This document shows positions 23,363 through 29,925 of a stretch of DNA of 29,925 bases, piece after piece. Location: NCBI GenBank assembly GCA_034659475.1, contig JAYEHK010000174.1, positions 1 to 29,925 of the forward strand. Direction: 5' to 3'. The notes under the pieces were generated by a model. The model saw only the letters and a list, made by a program, of their open reading frames with translations, made no database searches and was not told the origin of the DNA. Both the position numbers and the translations under genes were made by a program. Within the stretch, counting starts at the first letter, position 1. Every line of letters begins with the position of its first letter. This stretch comes from JAYEHK01 sp034659475. GTDB lineage: Bacteria > Bacillota > Syntrophomonadia > Syntrophomonadales > Syntrophomonadaceae.

Positions 23363-24463
23363 ATGAGTTTTGATACGGCTATAAACGAAGTCAATCTGGA
23401 CAAGGAAGTAACGAGTAAAGTTAATGCGGTCGTCCAAACAGCAAAAAACTCACCGGAGTTAATAAAGCTATCACAAGAAGTAGATATTTCAAATCCACAA
23501 TCCATTATGTCTTTCGGTCAGGAAACTGCTGTAGAAATTTCACAGTTCAGTGATCGTATTTTATCATCCATTAGCAACTCTTCCGTAGAGGATAGCGGTA
23601 AAATGCTGAGCCAGCTGAATTACATAATGAAAAAATTTGATGCAAAAGATTTTGCAGAAGACGAACCCAAGAAAGGGCTTTTCGGCAAGTTATTCAATAA
23701 GGCAAGTGAAGGCATTGAAAAACTCCTGCATAAATACCAAACCATCGATGGGGAGATCTCCAAGGTATATATTCAGATAAAAGAATATGAAAATGAAATA
23801 GAAAAGACCAATAAGATGCTTGATGAGTTGTTCGATCAGAATCTGAACTATTATGGTAATTTAGAAACCTATATACAGGCTGGAAATTTGGCTGTTGACA
23901 ATGTAAAACAAAAGATCATTCCAGAATTAGAGAAAAAAACTGCATCAGGGGAGCAAATCGATATCCTTAATCTCCAAAATACTGCCCAGTCACTGGAATT
24001 ACTTGAAAATAGGATCCATGATCTTGAATTGGCTAAAATGGTTTCATTACAAACAATCCCCCAGATTAAACTTATTCAGAACGGCAATAACAATCTGCTT
24101 CGCAAAACAGGCAGCGCCTTTGTCGTCACCATTCCTGTGTTCAAATCAGGCTTAATACAGGCCATCACCATCAAAAGGCAAAAGATACAATCAGATGCTA
24201 TGAAAGCCCTGGATGATACGACCAATGAAATGCTTTTAAGAAATGCCCAAAATATTGCGGGTCAATCAGCCGATATCGCCAAGCTGATGTCTGGCTCCAG
24301 TGTGAAAATTGAAACCCTGGAAAAAACCTTCGATACCATTATGAAAGGCATCGACGAAACCAGACAAATCGAGGCGGAAAACAAACAAAACAGAGAAGAA
24401 AGCAAAAAGAGATTAGCCAGTCTGCAGGATAAAATCAAACAATCAAACTTGAAATTTGACTAA
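23363..24463 (+). CDS. telA: Toxic anion resistance protein TelA (YceH-like)
   Basis: A 366-residue, strongly helical, soluble TelA-family protein. Long coiled-coil stretches with EISKVYIQIKEYENEIEK, LDELFDQNLNYYGNLETYI and QTIPQIKLIQNGNNNLLRK are typical. A basic, hydrophobic motif PKKGLFGKLFNKASEG lies near residue 105-120. AAAGGTGG precedes the ATG by 8 bases. It follows yceG by 62 bases and is probably co-transcribed. TelA proteins are linked to tellurite and lantibiotic or cell-envelope stress tolerance; the mechanism is unresolved. Confidence 0.93.
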   Translation: MSFDTAINEVNLDKEVTSKVNAVVQTAKNSPELIKLSQEVDISNPQSIMSFGQETAVEISQFSDRILSSISNSSVEDSGKMLSQLNYIMKKFDAKDFAEDEPKKGLFGKLFNKASEGIEKLLHKYQTIDGEISKVYIQIKEYENEIEKTNKMLDELFDQNLNYYGNLETYIQAGNLAVDNVKQKIIPELEKKTASGEQIDILNLQNTAQSLELLENRIHDLELAKMVSLQTIPQIKLIQNGNNNLLRKTGSAFVVTIPVFKSGLIQAITIKRQKIQSDAMKALDDTTNEMLLRNAQNIAGQSADIAKLMSGSSVKIETLEKTFDTIMKGIDETRQIEAENKQNREESKKRLASLQDKIKQSNLKFD

Positions 24464-24664
24464 TCCTTAGTTAGTGGTCAGGGGTGACCTCTGTATCTGT
24501 ACGTTCTTGCGCTTTCGTTTTTTTGAAATTGTACCATTGATTAGCAAGAAAATTGAATTTTAATAGACGCGGACGACGCAGACTTTCTGGACTAACGCGG
24601 ACTTTTTTTGTAAGGGGTCAGGGGTGAGGGGTAAGGGCAAGGCTTGGCGCATAACTCCGAACTC
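24464..24664. repeat. Non-coding repeat region between convergent telA and GH18 genes
   Basis: No gene is visible. The segment 24536-24602 (CGCGGAC, CGCAGAC and CGCGGAC units with an AT-rich flank) matches the reverse complement of 10483-10526. The segment 24611-24660, with GGGGTCAGGGGTGAGGGG, resembles 4351-4442 in the large element upstream of the DUF2225 gene. Another GGTCAGGGGTGA lies at 24476-24487. It looks like an accumulation site for dispersed repeats. No clear terminator with a T-run is evident for either gene. Confidence 0.55.
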
Positions 24665-26539
24665 CTAATCGGCCGTCAACCAGACAAATTGAATATTTTC
24701 CCGGGCTGTCCATCCTCCGGCAGCGCCTATTTCCACTAGGCCGTCTTTTTCTCTATTACCAATAAATACAGCCATAGGAGTATTTGTATGGGTTTTAATA
24801 TCTCCGTTTTCACCTTCATATATTTCAGTACCCACCGGAAGGTAACCTTCGGAAGGTATTAGACCTGTCGGGTCTGTCAATATCTCTGCTTTAACCCAGC
24901 CCTTTGAAGTAGCAGGTATACTATAAGCCATCAGATTTATATACCGCCAGTCAGCATAGTGTTTAGTAACTTCCACCAGCCTGCCTTTTCGCACTATTTG
25001 CCATGCAGGATTATCAATATCATAGTCACCAATAGCTTCACCATCCGGGTTGAGATACAAAACATCATTCTGTTTAACCACCATGTATTCCGGTTCAATG
25101 TCTTTAACTAATACTTCATCCCCAATTTCCAGATACCATGACGATATCCACCCTTCTAACTGTCCTTTTTTCACTTCAGACCACTGACCCTGTTGCCTTA
25201 TAACCTGCACCCGGTCACCACCATGCAGCTGCTCTGGTGTTGACAAAAGGGTTTTCGGCTCAGGTTGATGGTAAAGCTCATAAGTCCCTTCACCTCTTAC
25301 TGCCAGCAGTTCAACAGGCTTAATCACATTATCCTTTACAACCTTCCACATCCCATCCGACAGCAGTCCCAGTCGCCAGATGGCTATACCTTCTAAGTTG
25401 TATTTTTTAGCAATTCCTATTTTATTTATCAAACTTTCCGGGGTCTCACTGACAGCTGAAATCCCCAGAAGGATTTTATCTGCCGGCACAAAACTTATGA
25501 CCATATCCAGCGCCTGGCAAACCAAACCGTCTGGTTCAGGTTGGGTACCGTAATCATAAGCCATGATAATAATATGATCAGCCACTCTTCCCAGAGTTTC
25601 ATAATCATAACCCAGATAGGCCGTATTAGGAGCATGCAGGGTAAGGGTAAGCTCTTTTCCCTGCTTTTTCAACTCTAGTGATAATTTCTCTACAAAATTA
25701 TTAAAAACTGCCTGTGTTTTATCTAATTCTTCTATACTGTCATTCCAACCCAAGCCCTCAAAATCAAGATTCACACCATTATATAAACATACCTCTTTCG
25801 TTATGCTATCAATGGCTTGATTTACAGCTTTTTCATCATTTAATAGCCGTATAAGCCTACCCTTTCCATCTGTCATATGTATAAGCATCTGCGTATCCAT
25901 CTTATACCGGGCAGCAGTTTCTACCACTTTTTCCCATCCATCCGGGCGCTGCCATCCGGTGCTGCTTTTTGTCAGAAGTTTACCCTTTTCATCCATGCTA
26001 TACCAGCCCAGAGCCAGGTCACTTACTACCCCGGTATTCCCCTGCTCACTTTCAGGATAGGCTTTTTCGAAGAGATCAGTCCAACTGCTGGTCATTTTAT
26101 CACCCAGAGCATAAAAAGCAGTGACCTTCATTACTTGGGGCGGCGAAGTGATTTTCACTGTGCTGCTATCAGCTATCCATTCCACTTTACAGCCGAATAC
26201 TTCACTGAAAAAACGGGCCGGGATCTGTGTTCTCCCATTAATAAGCAAAGGTGCTGCATCCATGGTTACCCTAGACTTATTTATCCAGGCATACTGGCTA
26301 TCAAGTGGCATTCTCACTGAAATATCCCCATTATCAGCAATTACACAACGGTCAAGTTCATCCCAGCTAACTTCTACATTTAAAGCCTCAGCTATTCTGC
26401 GAAAAGGTACCAGTGTACGTCCGTTTTCAATTTGCGGTTCTACATCAAAACCCAGTTGAATACCATCCATTAATACTTTAATCTCCTGTGTTTGCTCTGC
26501 TCCTTGACTGGCAAATACCGNNNNNNNNNNACGCTTCAT
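24665..26539 (-). CDS. Secreted GH18-type glycosidase with Cu-amine-oxidase-N and SH3-like domains
   Basis: About 624 residues as assembled, interrupted by a 10-N gap in the signal peptide. The start is ATG at 26539 (MKR, with GAGGGG upstream); the N-run replaces the hydrophobic core before VFASQGA. A copper-amine-oxidase N-terminal-like domain follows (IKVLMDG; ENGRTLVPFRRIAEAL; NGRTQIPARFFSEVFGC). Next comes a GH18 barrel with YNGVNLDFEGLGW supplying the catalytic Asp/Glu and IIIMAYDYG, then two SH3-like repeats (residues about 460-620). It is probably a cell-wall or spore-cortex glycosidase, similar in plan to YaaH/YdhD-type proteins. The gap makes the exact N-terminus and length uncertain. 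Confidence 0.85.
   Translation of the reverse strand: MKRXXXXVFASQGAEQTQEIKVLMDGIQLGFDVEPQIENGRTLVPFRRIAEALNVEVSWDELDRCVIADNGDISVRMPLDSQYAWINKSRVTMDAAPLLINGRTQIPARFFSEVFGCKVEWIADSSTVKITSPPQVMKVTAFYALGDKMTSSWTDLFEKAYPESEQGNTGVVSDLALGWYSMDEKGKLLTKSSTGWQRPDGWEKVVETAARYKMDTQMLIHMTDGKGRLIRLLNDEKAVNQAIDSITKEVCLYNGVNLDFEGLGWNDSIEELDKTQAVFNNFVEKLSLELKKQGKELTLTLHAPNTAYLGYDYETLGRVADHIIIMAYDYGTQPEPDGLVCQALDMVISFVPADKILLGISAVSETPESLINKIGIAKKYNLEGIAIWRLGLLSDGMWKVVKDNVIKPVELLAVRGEGTYELYHQPEPKTLLSTPEQLHGGDRVQVIRQQGQWSEVKKGQLEGWISSWYLEIGDEVLVKDIEPEYMVVKQNDVLYLNPDGEAIGDYDIDNPAWQIVRKGRLVEVTKHYADWRYINLMAYSIPATSKGWVKAEILTDPTGLIPSEGYLPVGTEIYEGENGDIKTHTNTPMAVFIGNREKDGLVEIGAAGGWTARENIQFVWLTAD
26521..26530. other. 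Assembly gap (10 N)
   Basis: Ten undefined bases fall in the signal-peptide codons of the GH18 gene. The number is probably a placeholder. The two sides encode MKR and VFASQGA, so a hydrophobic core of unknown length is probably missing. Confidence 0.95.
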
Positions 26540-26707
26540 TTGTTTTCCCCTCAACCTTTCGAAGACATGGGGCGGTTCTTTTACCTCACTCCACCATACC
26601 CAAAATTTATACTCATATCCAAGTATTTCTCTGAAAATTATTACGATTTTCCAAACCAAAACTTTCATTTGATAAATTAATTCCCCTGCGGAAAGTCATA
26701 TTAGTGA

Positions 26708-26963
26708 GTTTGAATGTATAAATATTCTTCCAGCAGTCTCCGCATGGGGTAACACTAACTGCTCGACGAACGGAAAAAGGGGTACAGGGCAAATTCACGT
26801 CCATGTTCAACTGCCCTCTCGCCCCGTCCATGGGGCTCGCCCCCTTTTTCCGTTCGTCTTCGCAGAGTGTTACAACCTTAATCGCGAACATCGTGAGCAT
26901 CAGTGGTGCTCTTGAGTGCTCCCATGCTGCGCCAACGCTTCCAGAATATTTATACATTCAAAC
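26708..26963. repeat. 256-bp branched palindromic element
   Basis: The ends 26708-26728 and 26943-26963 are perfect 21-base inverted repeats beginning GTTTGAATG. Inside, GTAACACT (26749-26756) pairs with 26866-26873, and an 18-base perfect stem joins 26765-26782 to 26841-26858. Two smaller hairpins lie within: AGGGCA/TGCCCT (26786-26817) and GCCCC/GGGGC (26821-26836). The fold is a long stem ending in a three-way junction. A partial relative lies at 8999-9048. It may be a MITE-like element or an uncharacterised structured RNA. No transposase is present. Confidence 0.7.
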
Positions 26964-27021
26964 AGGAGACTTTTAGGGTTTTTACAGTGGAATCATACTT
27001 AATTTTTATAGCCGAATGATA

Positions 27022-27043
27022 TATAATAATGATTATCAATTTC
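27022..27043 (+). promoter_or_regulatory. Putative Fur box overlapping the -10 region of the chemoreceptor gene
   Basis: AATAATGATTATCAATTTC at 27025-27043 matches the 19-base Fur consensus GATAATGATAATCATTATC at 15 positions. TATAAT at 27022-27027 overlaps its left end, so binding would block RNA polymerase. The -35 region (TTAATT at 26999-27004, 17 bases away) is weak. The site is 85 bases upstream of the gene start. Confidence 0.5.
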
Positions 27044-27127
27044 ATTATTGCGTATGAACTAACCTGATATATTCAAATGCTGTAATAAAATTTATTTAAT
27101 AAAATCTGATTAGGAGTGGGATTAATT

Positions 27128-29143
27128 ATGAAAAAGGACCGTCGTTTTACTATGAAACAGAGCATAAATATTTTTGTACTAATACCTGTAATCATTGCTT
27201 TTGTTTCGATGAACATTGTAAGTTTTTATGTGTCAAAAAGTAATCTCGAAGAGCAAATTAATGAGAAAATGCACTATGCTACTGCAGAGAGTGCAGATGA
27301 ATTAGCTTCCTGGTTCGTGGAAAAGGAAATACGATTAAACGATCTGGTTGAAAATCAAGATCTAGCCAATGCAATACAAAAACTACCTGACAATAATAGT
27401 CATGAGATAATATCTTCATATTTGAGCTCCACCCTTGCTATATTGGCAGAGACTAATGATGTATACCTGGGTTTACCTGACGGAAGTATCATTTGCGGGA
27501 ATCATTGGCAGCCACCTGAAGATTATGACTGTACTGATCAGGAATGGTACAAACTAGCTCTCCAGGGAAATGAATTTAATTATTCAGATGTTTACATAGA
27601 TAATGACAGTAAAGAGCCGGTAGTTACCGTTTCTCATTCCTTAGTTAAGGATAATAAACTGGTCGGCGTTTTAGCCATGGACGTTAAAACAAACATCCTA
27701 CAGGAAATGGCTAAAGACATAGGAATTGGCGAATCGGGATATGCCATCCTTATTGACCAGGGCGGGCATTATATCTATCATCCCAGCCTGGATTCCAATG
27801 AAAGTCTATTAACTATGGACAAGGGAACTTACGAAGATATTGGCCGTTCTTTTTTGAGTGGAAAGCCTGTTTTTGAAAAAATGGATTGGAGAGGCCATAC
27901 CAGATTTCTTTCATCTACCCCTGTATTCACTACTGGCTGGGCATTAATACTTAGTATGCCGGTTAGTGAAGCATTTGCTCCAATTAAAACCCTGGGTATA
28001 AAGCTTATAATCACTGACCTTATATTTTTAATACTTATCTGTTTCTTACTCTATATTTTTACCCGTGTTATTCTAAAACCTGTTCGTAACCTCGAAGAAG
28101 AAGTGTCCCGAATTGCCAGTGGAGAGCTTACTATTGCAGACAGTGAAGATTTTCTAGATGATGAACTGGGTAGATTGCAGAAAGGTTTCCAGACTATGAC
28201 CAATAGCATTAGAAATATTGTTTTAAATATTACCGATTCAGCCGGGCAACTAAGTGCCTATTCTCAAGAGGTAACAGCTAATACTGAACAATCTTCGCAG
28301 GCTATAGAACACATTGCTTCTATAGTTACAGAAGCTGCTATGGCTTCAGAAGAACAAATGACTTCAGTAGAAAAAATTACCAACATAGTAAATGAGCTGG
28401 ATGAAAACATACAAAATAGAATGACCAAACTTGAAAATATATCTTTAGTAGCCCAGACTACCGCTAACCAATCTGTCTCCGGTATTAATAGTGTTGCTAA
28501 AACTATGACTCAGATGGAAGCTATAGAGAAAACCTCTAACTTCGTTTCCAGTTATACCGGAGAATTACATCAAAGCTCACAGGAAATAAGTAATATTGTG
28601 GGTTTAATAGATGATATCGCACGGCAAACAAATCTGCTTGCTCTCAATGCAGCTATTGAAGCCGCCAGAGCTGGTGAACATGGACATGGATTTGCTGTTG
28701 TTGCTGAGGAAGTAAGAAAACTGGCTGAAGAAACGCAACGTTCTCTTGAACAGATAAGTTCTTTAATTGATCGAAATCTCCAAAATGCAAACGACCTGGT
28801 TAATGCTATTCAGGAGGGTTCCGCAGCAATAGATGAAGGAATAGAGGATGTTAAAGAAACTGAAGCAAGTTTTAATGGAATTGTCGGACTGGTAGAAGAA
28901 CTATCCCAGCATATTATAGATATAAGTGAATCAGGTAAAGCTGTGGGCCAAAGCAGCCATCATATCGTTAAAGAAATTAAAGTTATTAACAACATAAGTC
29001 AGAAAACATCTTCAGAAGCGCAAGGTGTTTCTGCATTAGTTGAAGAAGAAACCGCAGCAATGCAGGAAATCAGCTCATCAAGTAATGAACTGGCAAGAAT
29101 GGCGCAGGAATTGCAAAAACTAATATCGGTTTTTAAACTATAA
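27128..29143 (+). CDS. Methyl-accepting chemotaxis protein with dCache sensor
   Basis: About 671 residues. TM1 (about 13-34) leads into a double-Cache extracellular sensor (about 38-285, with DNDSKEPVVTVSHSLVKDN and GESGYAILIDQGGHYIYHP), then TM2 near 290-315, HAMP, and the cytoplasmic signalling domain. Its conserved hairpin tip starts DDIARQTNLLALNAAIEAAR near residue 495. There is no C-terminal NWETF-type tether. It probably senses a small extracellular ligand such as an amino or organic acid and controls CheA. The start is ATG at 27128, with AGGAG 11 bases upstream; the upstream GTG overlaps that site. A possible Fur box lies in its promoter. Confidence 0.93.
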   Translation: MKKDRRFTMKQSINIFVLIPVIIAFVSMNIVSFYVSKSNLEEQINEKMHYATAESADELASWFVEKEIRLNDLVENQDLANAIQKLPDNNSHEIISSYLSSTLAILAETNDVYLGLPDGSIICGNHWQPPEDYDCTDQEWYKLALQGNEFNYSDVYIDNDSKEPVVTVSHSLVKDNKLVGVLAMDVKTNILQEMAKDIGIGESGYAILIDQGGHYIYHPSLDSNESLLTMDKGTYEDIGRSFLSGKPVFEKMDWRGHTRFLSSTPVFTTGWALILSMPVSEAFAPIKTLGIKLIITDLIFLILICFLLYIFTRVILKPVRNLEEEVSRIASGELTIADSEDFLDDELGRLQKGFQTMTNSIRNIVLNITDSAGQLSAYSQEVTANTEQSSQAIEHIASIVTEAAMASEEQMTSVEKITNIVNELDENIQNRMTKLENISLVAQTTANQSVSGINSVAKTMTQMEAIEKTSNFVSSYTGELHQSSQEISNIVGLIDDIARQTNLLALNAAIEAARAGEHGHGFAVVAEEVRKLAEETQRSLEQISSLIDRNLQNANDLVNAIQEGSAAIDEGIEDVKETEASFNGIVGLVEELSQHIIDISESGKAVGQSSHHIVKEIKVINNISQKTSSEAQGVSALVEEETAAMQEISSSSNELARMAQELQKLISVFKL

Positions 29144-29229
29144 TACAGTCTACTTCCACGCCCCAGCCTTAAAAATAATTGCAGCCGGAGGAGATGCTCA
29201 CAATTACCAACTGTGGATATTTTTCACAC

Positions 29230-29260
29230 GAGGGACGGGTTGTTATCAACCACGTCCCTC
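29230..29260 (+). terminator. Probable terminator after the chemoreceptor gene
   Basis: GAGGGACG/CGTCCCTC (29230-29237 with 29253-29260) encloses a GGTTG/CAACC hairpin with loop TTAT. It lies 87 bases after the stop. The following T-run is weak (TGTCATATT). Confidence 0.6.
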
Positions 29261-29368
29261 TGTCATATTAACAGTATCAAGGAAATATTCCTGCATAGGC
29301 AGAAGCCAATTCCTTTAGTATTTGACGTGTTAGTTGACGGCTTCTTGATTTTTTTATTGAAAAAATAG

Positions 29369-29410
29369 GTTTATTGCAATAAACTAAAATCAAGGTCTAT
29401 TTAAATAAAC
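29369..29410 (+). promoter_or_regulatory. Tandem operator-like dyads upstream of the BlaI-type gene
   Basis: GTTTATTGCAATAAAC (29369-29384) is a perfect palindrome, and GTCTATTTAAATAAAC (29395-29410) is the same dyad with one mismatch, 26 bases away centre to centre. TTGCAA (29374-29379) and TATTTA (29398-29403), 18 bases apart, could be the promoter, each inside one dyad. Autorepression by the adjacent BlaI-type protein would fit. The binding protein is inferred. Confidence 0.55.
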
Positions 29411-29431
29411 TTTTAATGGAGGGTAGTACTT

Positions 29432-29791
29432 ATGGAGCAATACAAATTATTTGATGCGGAATACAAATTCGTAAGCATTATCTGGGCAAACGAACCCGTG
29501 AATTCAACAGAGCTTGTACGACTTTGCCTTGAAAAATTAGGGTGGAAAAAATCCACTACATACACAGTACTTAGAAAACTTTGCCAGCGAGGTATTTTAA
29601 GAAACACTGATGCGATTGTAACCTCCCTTATAAAACAAGAAGATGTACAGAAATATGAGAGTGAAGTTTTGATCGAAAAAGCCTTTAATGGTTCGCTTCC
29701 ACAGTTTTTGACCGCTTTTTTGGGCGAGAAAAAGTTAACGTCAAAAGAGTCAGAGGAACTCAGGCGTATCATTGAGGAGGCAAGCAAATGA
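29432..29791 (+). CDS. BlaI/MecI/CopY-family transcriptional repressor
   Basis: A 119-residue winged-helix repressor. The recognition region ELVRLCLEKLGWKKSTTYTV followed by LRKLCQRGILRN and the dimerising C-terminal helices are typical. The ATG at 29432 follows GGAGGG. It overlaps the next gene as ATGA, so the two are coupled. In this family the repressor is inactivated by a BlaR1-type membrane protease, which the next gene appears to encode. The regulated function is outside the window and may not be beta-lactam resistance. Two matching palindromes upstream suggest autoregulation. Confidence 0.9.
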   Translation: MEQYKLFDAEYKFVSIIWANEPVNSTELVRLCLEKLGWKKSTTYTVLRKLCQRGILRNTDAIVTSLIKQEDVQKYESEVLIEKAFNGSLPQFLTAFLGEKKLTSKESEELRRIIEEASK

Positions 29792-29925
29792 ACGCATTAC
29801 AAGAAATATTCATAACCGTTCTAAATATGAGCATAACCGCATCCTATGTCGTCCTAGCTGTTATACTTATTCGCCTACTCTTAAAAAAAGCACCTAAAAT
29901 TTTTTCATATGCTTTATGGTCAGCG
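29788..29925 (+). CDS. N-terminal fragment of a BlaR1/M56-type membrane peptidase
   Basis: The gene starts with ATG at 29788 inside the BlaI stop and is cut by the window end after 46 codons. The visible part (ITASYVVLAVILIRLLL, then KKAPKIFSYALWSA) matches the first membrane span and the KK-APK-x-xxYxLW segment of M56/BlaR1 proteins. Such proteins sense an extracellular signal and cleave the partner repressor. The metalloprotease motif lies beyond the window. Confidence 0.8.
   Translation, partial: MNALQEIFITVLNMSITASYVVLAVILIRLLLKKAPKIFSYALWSA

Noticed and set aside
26613..26957. 114-codon minus-strand open frame
   Set aside because: It runs through the branched palindrome and has no ribosome binding site or recognisable domain; the frame is a by-product of the repeat.

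Overview
The window looks like chromosomal DNA from an endospore-forming, low-to-moderate GC Firmicute, most likely a Clostridia/Peptococcaceae-type organism. The evidence is a Tlp-type small spore protein gene, a GH18/SH3 wall hydrolase of the kind common in spore formers, a T-box leader, strong AGGAGG-like ribosome binding sites, a BlaI/BlaR1-type pair and comEA-comEC. The species assignment is inference. A run of 10 N at 26521-26530 marks an assembly gap.

Layout. 1-1144: end of a membrane protein gene and a lipoprotein gene. 1212-4155 (minus): comEA-comEC DNA-uptake operon. 4247-4726: a non-coding element with 37-bp terminal inverted repeats and two nested hairpins. 4836-6047: cyclic-nucleotide-binding domain fused to DUF2225. 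6069-8986: leuS behind a leucine T-box leader that carries a complete tRNA-Ala(GGC) gene between Stem III and the antiterminator. 8999-9234: repeats. 9320-9541: tlp. 9578-10054 (minus): hotdog acyl-CoA thioesterase. 10149-10603: flavodoxin remnant and repeats. 10589-11167 (minus): DEDDh exonuclease. 11371-12810 (minus): DbpA RNA helicase.

12937-24463 is a tellurite/stress-response (Ter) locus in two divergent arms. The minus arm, in transcription order, is PRTase_2-TRSP, StiP/PRTase_1-PELOTA, HAD phosphatase, AIM24, TerD, a PMCA-type Ca2+ P-type ATPase, a 30-residue single-span membrane peptide, a TerD variant and TerD, closed by a terminator at 12862-12900. The plus arm is YceG and TelA. Published comparative genomics links Ter proteins to Ca2+-binding TerD domains, membrane partners and a module predicted to make a nucleoside-like metabolite. 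Here two PRTases and the HAD enzyme are present, but I see no TerC, ATP-grasp or citrate-lyase-like gene. The Ca2+ ATPase may supply the membrane-transport component.

24464-24664: repeats. 24665-26539 (minus): secreted GH18 protein interrupted by the gap. 26708-26963: a branched palindromic element. 27128-29143: a Cache-domain chemoreceptor whose -10 region overlaps a good Fur-box match. 29369-29925: two operator-like palindromes, a BlaI/MecI-type repressor and the start of a BlaR1-type membrane sensor, cut by the window end.

The most unusual items are the tRNA-Ala gene inside the leuS T-box leader, the micropeptide beside the Ca2+ pump, a KKG-(L/F)F-x-KLF-like motif shared by Ter-locus proteins, and the family of structured intergenic repeats.
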